From positions 287,959 through 351,958 of the forward strand of contig MNCI01023373.1 in the NCBI GenBank assembly GCA_015680685.1: a stretch of DNA of 64,000 bases. The letters are read 5' to 3'. Position numbers and translations under genes: made by a program. The notes below the pieces were generated by a model. That model was given only the letters and a program-made list of their open reading frames with translations, was not told the DNA's origin and ran no database searches. Positions 21,479 through 34,290 of the stretch are shown here, piece by piece; within the stretch, counting starts at the first letter, position 1; every line of letters begins with the position of its first letter. Origin of the DNA: Gnetum montanum. Taxonomy: Eukaryota > Streptophyta > Gnetopsida > Gnetales > Gnetaceae.

Positions 21479-24400
21479 ATGAACCAAATTGGTCAATTCA
21501 TTTTCATTCATGTTCATCAATCTAAATGCTCAATATCCATAGGCTTTGGTGACAAAGAAAGATTCTTCCTAGTTAGTTGAGAATTTATCTGCATGTTCGC
21601 GAATGGCCTTGAGAGCAAGGTCTCCTTTCTTGACTTTTCTCCTATTCAAATCATGATATTGGTTTTGTTTCTACTTCTCTTAATATCATTCAATGTTGGA
21701 AAGAATTTTTATTCATTTCTCTTCCACTAAATCAAGATTAGTGATATGTAGCTTATTTTTCTACTCATCATTTATGTAGCAAACAATGCTACCCTCAAGG
21801 ATGAAACCTACATTTAAGAGGTAAAACAACTTTAGATCTATAAGTTAGGCTATAGGGTGTGGCTTTGGTTGGAATTCTAAAGATTATCCTATTGGCCTAA
21901 AATGCATACATGAATTATTCATACCATCTGTGTTTGCCATTACTTAGAATTTTCTTTAGGAGATTGATAATTACCTTATTACTAGCTTTAGCTTGGCCAT
22001 TACCTTGTGGATAATAAGATGATAAAAAATAATTCTTAATGTTTAATTATTAACAAAAGGTTTACATTTATTATTACTAAAATATGGTTTGTTATCTATA
22101 ACAATGATTAGAGTTAAGTCAAAATGAGATACTATGTTATCTAGAATAAATTTATAGACTTGTTATGTTGTTTTTCTTAGAGAAATAGCTTTAACCTACT
22201 TTGTAAAAAACTTGTTTGTAGTAATGATGAAGCTATGTCCTATAGAGGATGTAGGTGTTATTAGTCCAGTTATGTTGATTTAACATTGTTCAAATGGGCG
22301 TGTGATCTAAGTAGTACGTAACTCAATCAACAACATGTGTATAAGATTGTTGTACTATCCACATATATGACAATTCTTTACCTTCTATAGAAAGTTGCTT
22401 TTCATATAGGTTCAATAGTATCCTAGGCATCTAATCTTAGCAAACATGGCTCTAGGTCTTATATATCCTTCACATATGGCATTTTGTACTTGTTCTAGGA
22501 TTGTATGGGCTTACGTAGGCATACTAATAATAGACCATTGTAGGACCTTCAACATAATGTGTTGTTAGCTATGATGATGCATTGTTTTGATCATTTATGT
22601 AAAACATCCTTTTGACAAGGAATCATGTTTTGCATAGGTTCACAATGTAAGAGGTAAAACTTGATGTCATTGTACCATTCATATTAAGGAATGTTATCTA
22701 TGTATGCTATGGAATTTATTTCAATGTTCTATATGATGGGATGACCATAATTTTCCATCATTAAAGGTAGCTTGTTAAACACATTAGAAATCACACTTAA
22801 GGCTAACATGGAAACAACATGAGCTAAGGTGTTTTTGGCTCAAGAAATGTGTTTTATGCTAACATTTGTAAATTGTAGCAAGAGTGTTTTGGCTTAATCA
22901 TAGTAAGGTTGTAGGTGTTTAGCTTTGTAAGTATACACTTCAGTTACTTGGTTGACCACTAGTTGCAAATTACCTATTATCATCAAACATGTGAACCCAT
23001 GGTTGTGAGCTATCATCATACCTATAATTAATCTTTATAGCTATAATTAATATTTTCTATTCTACCATGTCATTAGTGCAAGGAAACACAAAATGATAGG
23101 CAAAGGATTGGATTTCATCTAAGGAAAGTGTTATGATGATGATAGCAGCAACTCCATGTGCAATTGAATCTTCATCAAAGTGGATGATGGCCTCAAAATG
23201 TTTGGGTGCCTCATTAATAATGTTTAAATGTTCATCAAGGAACTCAAGATCTATGACTACATTATCTTCTATTGGGGAAGTAGTGAGTTGTATGGCTATG
23301 GCTTAACCTTTCATTGAAGCTTGAGAAACATAATGTAGGTTGAATATGGCTATTATGCCCTTCCAATGGGCTATTTAGCTGCTCTCATAGTTTTTGGTCA
23401 TGATGGGTCTCAATATGTTGTCCTTGGATATGACATTGACCTGACTTCTAATGAGGTATTATCTCCATTTCTTCAAAGAGAAGACAAAGTCTAGATGATG
23501 ATTTTTGATGTTAGTGCATTAACTCTCATAAGCTACCAATGCATGGCTCAAATACAAATAAGTAATTTTTCTCCATAATGTTTTTTTTTTTGATAGAGCA
23601 AAGAGGCTATGTTTGTTGTAGATATTACAAGGTATATGTAGAATAGTTTTATCTTTTTGAGATGCATACATAGTTGGTAACTAGGCTAACTCTTTCTTGA
23701 AATTATTAAAGGCTTTGTGACATTTGTCAGTCCACTCATAGTGAACTTCATTCTTGAGCAAGTGCTACATGGGTTGTAGCTTATCCATGAGCCTCAAGAT
23801 GAACCTACATATAAATTATAATTAACCTTGTGAACCATGTATTTTCTTAAGGTTGCTAGGTGCTGACAAATTGGCTATGACCCTAACCTTATTAGGATCA
23901 ACTTGTACACTTGCCTTAGAGACTACAAAGCCAAGTATTTTCCTAGTTTTAATAACAAAGACATATTTCTCATGGTTGACTTAAAGTTCATACTTGAGAT
24001 AACATTAAAGTGCTAGGTTTAGATCTTGTGCATGATCACTAGCCATCTTGGACTTTACAGCTATATGATCAACATAATCATTAAGCAAGCCTAGCAAGTA
24101 GAAATTGAAAATATAGGTTATGACTCATTGGTCCATCTTACATATATTTTTAAGACAAAATTTCATCATCATGTAATAAAAGGTCTCCCAGTGGATCATG
24201 AAGATTGTATACGATTAATTCTCTATGTTTATTCTCACATATTTATATCATGATAACCTATCTATAAAGGATAATAAGGCATGGCCAATTGTAGTATCAA
24301 TAAGTTGATCAATACTAGATAAACAAAAGTTATTATTAATGTTTATATTATTGAGGTCTTGGAAATAGATAGATATATGAATTCTCCCATTCTTCTTTGG

Positions 24401-24960
24401 AACTACCACTATGTTAGATACCAAATTAGCACAATCAATAGTTTAGATAAAACCTACCTGGTAAAGCTTATAAATCTCATCACAGATTACTATGGGCAAG
24501 TTTGGTATGATCTTACACAACTTTTGTTGAAGAAGCTTAATGCTAGGATCAAGTATATTGTTGTGTTAAACTAAGCATGGATCAAGTCTAGGAATGTCTT
24601 TATAAGACTATACAAAGGCCTTAATATTGTCTTGGGAAGTATTGGTGATGTCTTGGGCTAATTGGGGTCTAAGTAAGAAATTTAGCTTTCATGTTTTCTT
24701 CTTACCATTGTTGGTTGTGATGTGAACTCAACTAGAAAATCCTCTATAATATGTCTAGCCTTTGACTCAAGGGTTTTGACTATGTAGTTAGGCCATTCAA
24801 AGGAATTCTCTATTGAGGCAATGCAGTCAAATATGCTCCAAGGCTCAAGATCTAGGTATTCAAGGTTATTTAATCATTTAATGTTACCATTGCATCCATT
24901 TAGGTTTAAAGGCAAGTCAAATTATTTTCATGTATTCATAGTTTTATCTTGCATGTTAAC
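21479..24960 (-). pseudogene. Tat-3 pol remnant on the minus strand
   Basis: Reading leftward from about 24,900: a pre-RT segment (LNNLEYLDLEPWSIFDCIAS), RT with NIVVVPKKNGRIHIS, SSIDQLIDTTIGHALLSFID and NDYVDHIAVKSK near 24,070, where the second catalytic Asp of YxDD has become His. RNase H regions follow, heavily decayed. Integrase is the best preserved part: zinc-region LGYYWTYMKSNFL near 22,400, then SSIGHSFIITTNKFFTK and a core segment with VIDNKPYFSNNKCKPFVNN near 22,070. The C-terminal domain is at 21,490-21,620 (KGDLALKAIREHADKFSTN, then VTKAYGY and LMNMNENELTNLVHHSSLKS). Compared with Tat-1 it retains the integrase core. No gag or protease is found to its right; the element is incomplete. 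Confidence 0.87.
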
Positions 24961-24989
24961 AGAATCATGTTAACTAGCCATTTGTATGA

Positions 24990-25260
24990 TATACTTTTGT
25001 TAAGCAAAGTCAAAATAATGCAAAATAGTGTAACAATAAAGTAGAATAAAGCAAAAAGGGTTTAGAAAAGTAAAACAAAGCAAAATAAGGTTACAATAAG
25101 ACAAACCAAGATAAAACAAGGTAAAATAAGGTTCAAATGTTGTCAAAATAAGGTAAAATTACATCAAAAATGGTTAAATAAGATCAAAAATAATATGAAA
25201 TTATAATAATTTATTATTTGGATTACTATGTGGTCCAAATTAGCTAAAAATAAATTAAAA
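24990..25260 (-). repeat. short degenerate repeats before Tat-3 RT
   Basis: Irregular repetition of a CAAAATAAGGTAAAATAAGG-like motif of 12-20 bases. On the element strand this reads as CCTTATTTTG units, similar to the low-complexity stretch that precedes Tat-2 RT at 28.8-29.5 kb. Confidence 0.65.
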
Positions 25261-25319
25261 TAGGCTACACATGAGTAATATAATACGTTTTTGTGTCAAA
25301 TAAGATTTAAAAGTTAAGT

Positions 25320-26420
25320 ATTCCAATTCTCAACATGTGGTTGGTAGTGGTTCAATGTGTGGGCACCATGGAAGCTCTTATCAATGTGTGGGGTGTAAAT
25401 AGGAAGTACATGAACTAGGGTTTAAGGTTTGACAATGTGCAAAAGCAAAGTTTACTACCAATTTTATTTGTTGAGCATGTAAGACACCTGGTGGTTTAGT
25501 TCTATGATTGTGGCGCCCACTAGTCAACTTGCCTAACTAGTTTAATAGCATATAGAATCTTAGATGTCAAATTCATAACAAGATGCAACATATGAGGATA
25601 ATTTCCTAGTGAATTTTTCACCTATAGTGTATGAAAGCCCTTGTGATTTTTTTTAGGTTATGAGGGGTCCACTAGGTAGTGTGTGAGAGCTTGATGGGTA
25701 ATGTGTGGGAATAGGAATATTAATTTGACAAGATATTTTAGCTTGTGAGATTAATTTCATAGCCAATTTTCCATTCCTAGAATGTGAAACCTAAAGTATT
25801 TTTGCTCATGGTTTATGGGACCTAACTTCTACCAAAAATATTCATCAAAAACATAATATATGAACTCAATTGCCATCTCTATTTTCTCTCTCCATTTTAT
25901 GAGAAAACATGTGAAATTCTATATATTTTTTCTTATGTTTTGTGGGGTCCAAAAATCACCAAAATTAATCACTTTGTTAGTGTGTGGGACTAGGAAATTA
26001 TAAATATTAAAAAATGTAGCATGTAAAGATTATTTCATTCTTTATTCCCATCCACAACATGTGAAGGGTAGTTCTTGATGTTGGGGGGAGAATATGCATA
26101 GCATGTGGGGGCTTGGAAGGGCATTTTGACACCAAATCCCAACATAGGAAGCTAATTTCATACTTAATTTCCTAGGTGTAGTGTGGAAGAGCTAGGAAAC
26201 CCAAAATTGTCATCAAATCACAATGTATGAACTAATTTCATTCTCTATTTCCTCTTCCCAGTGTATGATGGATAGTTCTTGACATATGTGGAAAAATATA
26301 TATAGCATGTAGGAGCTAAGAGGGATATTTTAGCAAATAAACCTAACGTATGAGCTTAATTTTCCTTACCTAGCATATGGGATCTAGAATTGGGATTATA
26401 AGATCACTTGCAAAGAATAT
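25320..26420 (-). repeat. degenerate tandem repeats in Tat-3/Tat-2 spacer
   Basis: Recurrent blocks such as AGTGTGTGGGACTAGGAAAT, GCTAATTTCATACTTAATTT and AACTAATTTCATTCTCTATT appear at irregular intervals of about 85-140 bases. No coding frame. The strand is given for the neighbouring Tat-3; it could equally belong to Tat-2. Confidence 0.5.
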
Positions 26421-26699
26421 TTAAGCTAAGTTTTGGTATTTCTACCTCTTGTGCTTATCATGTTAGAGCAAGCCTGTAGATTTTAAGATTCTCTTCTTAG
26501 TAGTCAAAGGTGGAACTATTGGAATCTAAACACCATGGTAAAAAATAATGGTTCAACAAGTCAAAATCCAAGATTGAAAGAGCTAGAGGAGGCTTTTAGG
26601 ATTTTATCAAGGATTTTGAATCCATCTATAAGTGAAGGATCTTCATTAATGACTACCATTTACTAGTTTTCCATACATTTTTATTATTCTTACCCAAAT
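26421..26699. other. short unassigned gap in the Tat-3/Tat-2 spacer
   Basis: A+T-rich sequence with nothing recognised. Confidence 0.4.
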
Positions 26700-27780
26700 T
26701 GTGGAAACATTTTTCCATTTCTAGGCCTATTTCAGTAAATATTTTTACATTGTGACGATATTAAATCTAAGATATAGGTTTTTTTTACTATATTGAAGAT
26801 AAAATTTGTGATTTTTGGCATTTTTTGGTGAAGATTTGGATTTTTTTCCAAACACATGTAGAACATTGATGTCCTACTTCTGCCTACTTTCCTAAAATTT
26901 TGTTATTTATTCTAGCATATATGTTATGAGAGTTTTGAGTTTTAATTCCATAGAATTTTTTTTTGAGATTTTTTAGACTTCCTAGTAGTGGAATTTAATT
27001 TTTTAAATTTTTTGTGCTAAATATTTGAATTTTTTCATTTTCTAGTATACAACATTCTAGCTACAAGCTTGTCCTCCAACATTTGAAATTTTTCTATGAC
27101 TAGACTAGTGGCATTGCTAGGATTTTGTTCACATATGGTTAGCATGTTGAATCTCTAAGAAGAGTAGCAATGTAGAAAGGTTTTAAACCATGTTGGAATT
27201 TCTAAACATTTTCTATAATTTGTTTCACAATTTTCTCTACAATCAATTGATTACAAACTAAGGTTTTTGTGGATAGTTTTTTTCTTGGCAAACATCAGAT
27301 TTCTTAGTACCTGTAAATGTAGTGTTGGTGATCATATATGTTTTTCTAGTGATGTTTACTACTTTGTGGTTGAAAATAACTTTTCAATTTTTTTTTGAAA
27401 TTTTTCCCAATTTTTTCTATAGTCAAATGACTACAAACTAGGGTTTTCTAGCTAAATTTTCATGAAATTAGGTCATTTTCTACACCTATATGTACAATGC
27501 TATGATGTATGTAGGTTGATAAAGTAAAATTTGTGGATTAAAAATAATTTTTAAATTCCTTTTAGGATTTTTTCCCAGGCCTAGGGGCCTATGTTGGTCA
27601 AATTTATGTCTTGGAATCAAGGTTTTGGGTTTTTTCATGGTAAATATTGATAGTGTTTAGGTGCCTCAGACTTGAATTATGCATTTTGGATTTTCCCAGG
27701 CCTATTGTTAGCATGTTGCAATCTTTGGATTGATTTGAAAGAGTATAAGAGACTTTGAAGTTTTTTTTGCATGCAAGAAT
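26700..27780 (+). repeat. ~178-bp degenerate tandem repeats
   Basis: The block CAATTGATTACAAACTAAGGTTTTT near 27,243 (core ACTACAAACTAGGGTTTT) recurs near 27,424 and, more diverged, near 27,598, giving periods of about 181 and 174. Each copy is followed by a TTTTCATG..AAAT..AG block and an ACACCTATATG/AGTACCTGTAA block. Poly-T tracts are abundant between. It resembles the ~182-bp repetition in the Tat-1 spacer near 11.6 kb. Confidence 0.55.
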
Positions 27781-28639
27781 GACTACATATGGTCTCTAAG
27801 AGCCAAGAAATCTTGTGTTTCTTACATCTTTCTTCCCACATTCTTAGTGTTTATCATTGTTTGGGCCTTTGGATTATTGTTTTTCTTTTTGAATTTTCCA
27901 CTCATCAATATCTAGTACTATCAATCTTGACTAATTGTTTTTGTAAAAACTTAGGTTCATATCAACTATTTGTAGAAATGCTTATTTGTCACACTATACA
28001 TCAACTGTTTCACAAAATGTCAAACTTAGTTTTTACAATGCTTAAATATTTTGTTTTCATGTCAAATAGCTATTATAATATTAGTTTGAGTTTTTCTTGT
28101 TTCAAATGCATGTTAAGATGTCACGTTTAATTTTTGTACATTAATTGAGCTATGTAGAGGCTTAGTTTTTATTTGCATTACTATTGTAATTATATTGATG
28201 AAGTTAGTTATGTGTTATTTTTTTTTGTTTTTGTGCTAGTGCTATTACTCTTGAGGTTATTTTAATTTCATTTCATTAATTTTTTTTTAAGTTTTGAAGA
28301 TTCTAAGGTTTAATGGCTATACATTTTGGTTGTGTGTATGTCTCTGTTGAAACCAATCTTGATCATTGTGAAGATGGTAGACATTTTGTACTGCACTAGA
28401 ATGGCTATCCAAAATAGTTTAATGCCTAACATGATCCTTAATGAGCATACCCATGCATTTTTTAGGCCTATTGATAGAGAGTTTCTAATATGTTTATTAT
28501 GACACAAGTTTTATAGTTTTTAAATTATTTTTAAAAGAAAAAATAACTTATATAGTATTTTACATTTATGTTTCACAAGATTTTTTTAATTTTGGGAAGA
28601 TTTTTCTATTTTTTTAAAAAAATATTTCTATTTTTTCTA
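27781..28639. other. spacer, no recognised gene
   Basis: Contains a 113-codon frame on the plus strand (27,789-28,130) rich in Phe, Leu, Ser and Cys, as expected from T-rich DNA, with no motif I can assign. Nothing else stands out. Confidence 0.45.
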
Positions 28640-28770
28640 TATATTTTTATTTATTTTATTAGTTTATAGCCTATTTTCTATAAATTTTTACTTATTTTAA
28701 GAATTCATAACCTATTTTCATCAAATTTCTACTTGTTTTAGCAATTTATGGCCTATTTTCACAAGATCTT
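28640..28770 (+). repeat. ~40-bp tandem repeat, three units
   Basis: Units with TTTATAGCCTATTTTC, TTCATAACCTATTTTC and TTTATGGCCTATTTTC lie at about 28,664, 28,704 and 28,743. Confidence 0.7.
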
Positions 28771-28839
28771 GCCCTATTTTGATCATAAAAATACCTAAAA
28801 AATAAATATTATTACTTAATATGATTTACAACCTTGTTT

Positions 28840-29480
28840 GATCTTGTTCAATTTTGGTTGACCACCCTATACATTATTTAAAAACATTTGCTGTTATTTT
28901 GCATTGTTTCAACATTATTTAATCTTGTTCAACCTAGTTTGACATTTTTTCTCATCATTTCTCATCATCTTTTCATCATTTTAAGATAATTTTGAAATAT
29001 TTAACATCATTTTGCACCATTTTAAGTTCATTTGATTTCATTAGACATCTTTTGACCTTAGTTTGACATTATTCAACATCATTTTGTATCATTTGACTTC
29101 ATTTGGTAGCATCTGGTATCATTTGGCCTTATCTTGGTATCATTTAGCCTTGTTTGAACTTATTTTACATCGTTTGATATAATTTGCCATATGTTGTATC
29201 ATTTTGGCATCATTTCACATTATTTGAGAATATTTTGTAACATTTTAACATCATTAAGTATCATTTTACATGAATTTTGACATCATTTGGCCTCATTCTA
29301 TCATCATTTAGCATCATTCAACGTCATTTAGTGCTATTAGGATCTCATTTAACCTCATTTGAAACCATTTTGCATGGTTTTTACATTCATTTAGTCCTTA
29401 CTATACATCATTTAGCATCATTTTTCCTTTGTTCTAGCTCGTTCAACCTTGATCTACCTTGTTATGATGTTCATCATATT
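28840..29480 (+). repeat. CATCATTT-type short tandem repeats before Tat-2 RT
   Basis: Dozens of irregular 11-20 base units of the form CATCATTTGACATCATTTTG, GGCCTCATTT and similar. They occupy the place immediately upstream of RT where Tat-1 has its spacer end and Tat-3 its CAAAATAAGG repeats. Confidence 0.8.
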
Positions 29481-29649
29481 ATGACCATGTTGGCCTTACT
29501 TGACCTTACTTTTCTCTATTATTATAGTATTTTGTACTATGTTAGCATTTTTTATTGATTCTATCACACAAATTACACTTAATATATTTTTTCTTGGCAT
29601 GCAAGGTCAACACATGGACATATGAGAATAAATTAACTTTCCTATCACC

Positions 29650-32310
29650 CTAAACAAATCCTATGATAATGTCAAATGACCAATTGACATCAATTATCTA
29701 GATCTCAAACTTGAGAGCCTATTTGACCATATAGCTTCAATAGAGAATTATCTCAAATGGCTTGAGTACATAGTTAAAACCCTTGCCCTTGAGATTGATG
29801 ACATCACTAAAGATTCTCTTATGGAGATCCTTGTCACAACACACAAGGGTGAGTAGAAAATGCAAAGTTTAAGTTTCTCATCCAAATCCTAGATGATCCA
29901 AGGTATCACCAAGGTCCTTCAAGATAACATAAAAGTATTTACTTACTCATATGAGGATATACCAGGACTCGACCCTTGTTTAGTGCAACATAACATTATA
30001 CTAGATCCTAGTATCAAGCCTATCAAGTAGAAAGTTTGTAAAGTTAGACTAGATTTGGCCCTAGTAGTTTCTGATGAGACCAAGAAGCTATACCAAGTTG
30101 GTTTCATTTAAGCTATTAATTACCTTGATTAGGTATCCAAAAAAGTGTTAGTTCCAAAGAAGAATGGAAGCATTTATTTCTGCATATGATTTTTGAGACC
30201 TTAATAAGGCAATCATTAAAGACAATTTTTCTTTGCCTAGTATTGATCAACTTATTGATACTATGACTCAGCATGCATTGTTATCCTTTACGAATGGGTT
30301 CTTGGGATAAAACTATCTTAGGATTAATCTAGAACATCAACTCTACAATAGCTTCATGACCCCTTGAGGAGCCTTTTACTATACCATGATGTCATTCAGT
30401 CCAAAGAACATGGGTGCAACCTATCAACAAGCCATGACCTATATTTTTAGCACTTATATGCTAGGTTCTCTTAATGATTATATTGATGACATAGCGGTAA
30501 AATCCAAGATAGCCAATGACCATGCACATGATCTAAACCTAGTACTCCAACAATGTCTTAAGTAAAAGCCTAGACTTAATCATAAGAAGTATGTATTTAG
30601 TGTTAAAACTTGTAAGATGCTTGGTTTTGTAGTATTTGAGGTAGGCATATGTTTTGATGTTGATAAGGTTAGGGCCATAACCAAATTGAAAGAACCCAAT
30701 AATATTAAGGAACTTAAATGATTACAATGTTGATTACAATGTTTTTTAAGGTTCATCTTAAGACATACAAATGATCTACAACCCATGCAAAATTTTCTTA
30801 AAATCAAATTCATTATGAGTGGACTAACTAATGCCAATAATCCTTAAATAACATTAAGTAATATTTGTCCAAACTATCCATAGTATACCTACCTTATATT
30901 GGGAACTATTTTACATTTACCTTATAATCTTCAACATGTCCATATCCTATCTTCTCTATCAAAAATGAGATGATGGAGAACATATACCCATTTGCTACTT
31001 GGGTTATGCATTAATAGCTTATGAGACCTAATGCACAAAGGTTAAGAAGTATTGTTTAGCCTTAGTCATATTCTTAAAGAAGTGAAGACACTACCTCCTT
31101 AAGAGCTAATTCAACTTCATATGTAAAGACAATCTGCTAAGAGCCATAACAACCAATATCTATGAGAGCAGTCATAGAGCCAAGTGAAAGACCATAACGG
31201 TAGACTTTGACCTACATTACATCTTCCAAGCCTCAATGAAAGGTTAAGCTATAGTAGCTTAACTCACAACTTCTCCAATTAAGATTAATGCATCCATAGA
31301 CCTTGAATTTCTAGATGAGTATGTTAACATCATTAGTGAGGTACCTAAAGGATATGATGCCATCATGCACTTTGATGAAGCTTCAATTTCTCATGGGACT
31401 AGTGCTACTAACATCATAACATCACCCTTAGGTGAGATCCAATCTTTCACTTATCATTTCCAATTCTCATGTACCAACAATGTAGTATAATATGAAGGAT
31501 TAATTAGAGGAATGATAATAGATTGTAACCAATAAATCCCATGTTTAATAATAAAAGGTGATTTGTAACTTGTGGTTAACCAAGTAATTGAGGTCTATGC
31601 ATGCCAATCCAAACATTTATAACCTTACTATGACCTAGCCAAAAAATGCATCTTTAAATTCATAGATGTTGGTATACAACACATCCCTCAAGCTAAGAAT
31701 ACCTTAGCTGATGTCATTGCAACCTTAGCCCTAAGTGTGATGCCAAATGTGTTTTACAAATTACCTTCCTTGATAGAGAACTATGCTCTTCCCATCATGT
31801 AGAATACTAAAGGTACCTCTATAGCCACCATTGATAATTTTCCTCAACAATAGTGATATGATAACATTAACTTTTACTTGATTCATGGTGAGCCTCCACA
31901 AAGCCTAACTATCTATCAAAATGAAATTGTACATAGATGATCATAAAAAATATATCATTGTAGCCAATAATACATTATGTCAAAGGTCCTATGATGAGAT
32001 ATTATTAGTATGTCAAGGAAAAATCAAATCTTCCACAGTACTTGAGTAGCTTCACAATGGCATATGTGGAAGACATATAGGATCTAGAGCCATGACTACA
32101 AAGATTTGATGATTAGGATACTATTGGTCTTCTATGGAAAGCAACTACCTAGAGAAGGTTAAGATTTGTGATACCTATCAATGACATGACAACTTAATAC
32201 ATGTGCCATGAACTAAGCTACATACTACTTAGATCATGTGGCCATTTCAATGATGGGGAATCAACATTATTAGATCTATAATGTCCAATAAAAAATGGGA
32301 GTGTAATTTA
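29650..32310 (+). pseudogene. Tat-2 pol remnant
   Basis: Pre-RT segment NYLDLKLESLFDHIASIENY, then DIPGLDPCLVQHNIILDPSI, which is better kept here than in the other copies. RT about 30,080-30,740: KVLVPKKNGSIYFCI, PSIDQLIDTM, GATYQQAMTYIF and an intact NDYIDDIAVKSK near 30,475. RNase H 1 at about 30,940-31,120 (CYLGYALIAYET, KKYCLALVIFLKK). Second RNase H at about 31,460-31,760 (CTNNVV.YEGLIRGM, VVNQVIEVYACQSKHL, HIPQAKNTLADVIATLALSV). The integrase zinc region at 32,050-32,190 (GRHIGSRAMTTKI..LGYYW) and the start of the core (WGINIIRSIM) end abruptly at about 32,310, where copia B sequence begins. No gag, protease or 3' LTR is attached. Confidence 0.88.
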
Positions 32311-34289
32311 AAATATTATTACATGAGCACTTTGTCATATCATAGGACTCCTTGTTCTTATCAAAATGTTCTTGGAAAGGATATTTCATAAGGTAAAAAG
32401 AATAGGAAAACAAATTAGAGAGAATTTAAGAAAGATTGGACAACTCAAAAGAATGAGGAAGTTCAAAATGTTTAGAGAATCCACTATCTAGTCAATTTGT
32501 GAAAGGGAGCCAAGAATTGAAAATCGAAGAATTCTATGCAAGAAGAAAAACCTTGAAAGAGGAATCTCATTCTCTAGCACTCTAGGCATCTCAATTCTCA
32601 ATTTCAAGGTAAGTCAAGGTAAATTTTTATTTCATTGCTTGATAAATATCATGTCAGTATTTAATTTGAAAAGTATAAATTGTATTGATATGTGCTTACT
32701 TCATTTCAAGCTATGGGATGTTAGCTTTAGTATTCTACAAATGTTAAGGTAAGTGCTTAAAAGAGAAGATATTTGATATTGTTAGAATATTTTAAATTAT
32801 GATATCTCTTGTGTATGTATGAGCACAATATGATTAATCTTATAATTGAATGAAATTTTTTGGTACTTGTAAACTTTTAAAATTTTTCTTGAAAACCATC
32901 TTTTGATATATTAGTTTCAAGTGATTTAAAATACTTGCATAAACTTCACAAAATAATATGTTTTTTACCTTAAGATATGAGTTTTTCTAAAACCATAAAG
33001 TCAAACTTCATTTGGAGATTTTTTCTTAATAATTTGAATTAATACCTTCAATGCAATTCATGAATCTTGTGAGAAAAGTATCATTGCAAAAGTTATCATT
33101 ATGAAGTACTATTAATAGAAGACTTTAGTCTCGTCTCCACACTTGACCTTAACATTGATTTGCAGGGATAGTAATTTAATGAGAAAAGAATAAGCTAATC
33201 CAAAGGAAGAATTAGAATCTACAAATATGCAAGGGGATCTTGGACCTAATCCAAGAGGCCACTACTATAGAGAAATTATTTTGAGGCTTTTACCAAAAGG
33301 TACTTAAGTAGAAAAAATTCATATTTCAACTCACCCTCAACTAAAAATGAGAAAGGAGAAGTATATTCATTTGGTAATTTTGTAAAAAAGGACATTTATT
33401 AAATTATTTTCTAAAGATGAACTTTTATGATGAAAGCTCCTAATGTTTATATGCTATATAAACTTAACTGTGAGATCTATTTATTGTCTGACCTTTTGTA
33501 TGAATATATCTTTTTAAGTACCTAAGGCCATTATTGTAATTATGAATTGAGACATACTTAGATAGGGGTTTTACTAGAACAAGTGTCCATGATTTTTTTT
33601 AGTAAGATATGAGATATATCCATATGGTATTTTTCTTGCCTTTAACATGATTATCATATATTAGTTCATGAATCTTCTTTTGGATAAATAGTTGATTCAT
33701 TGTTTTTCATATTTTGGTATATTTAGCATGATTATATGTGTTTATTTATCTTAAAAATTGAATATGCATGTTTCAAACTATCTTTTCATGAACTTGCTAT
33801 TAGATTTTTGATCTTTTCAAAAGAATTTTGGATGATTCTAAAATCATGAGAGATAGGTTACTAAAAGGCTTACATTAGCTGTGCTTTGTGTTGTGAATAG
33901 ATGAAGGACCACTCTTGATAAAAAATATTTCTACTTCATCAACCTTATGAAATTAATGAGATGTGTACTCTTCAACTATTTCTTCTGCAAAATGGTTTTA
34001 TGTCATGCACATTTATATCATGAAACATTTTTTAAAGGTGTTTAGATTCTTTTAGGTGTTGTCCAAATGGGGGGAGAGATTTATGTGACAATGGTTATGC
34101 ACATTATATAGTGGATCTCCATAACTATATGTTTTTCATCTAAAATGCTATATCTTTAAGATATAGATTTATATGCATCATCCTTTTGGTCATGTCCAAA
34201 AAGGAGGAGAAGTAGCTTATGTATTGTAATATTATGATAATGAAAAATCCATTTTCTTAAGTTTTGGACATTACCAAAAAGGGGAATAT
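32311..34289 (+). mobile_element. copia B: internal 3' part of a SIRE-like Ty1/copia relic
   Basis: The sequence parallels, in the same order, the minus-strand stretch 47,300-45,519 of copia A. Shared blocks include AGTCAAGGTAAG near 32,620, the CAAGCTATGGGATGTTAGCTT block near 32,715, and the polypurine tracts near the end. No reverse transcriptase, integrase or RNase H is recognisable. The left part of the element, including gag and 5' LTR, is missing at the junction with Tat-2. Confidence 0.7.
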
Positions 34290-34290
34290 T
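34061..34290 (+). promoter_or_regulatory. three polypurine-tract-like motifs before copia B LTR
   Basis: GTCCAAATGGGGGGAGAG (34,061-34,078), CATGTCCAAAAAGGAGGAGA (34,191-34,210) and CATTACCAAAAAGGGGAATA (34,269-34,288). The last abuts the LTR and is the expected plus-strand primer. Repeated GTCCAAAAAGGGGGAGA-like sequences upstream of the 3' LTR are typical of SIRE/Maximus elements. Confidence 0.7.

Noticed and set aside
27789-28130. 113-codon open frame
   Set aside because: T-rich DNA with Phe/Leu/Cys/Ser bias, inside repeat-filled spacer, with no motif or homologue in the other elements.
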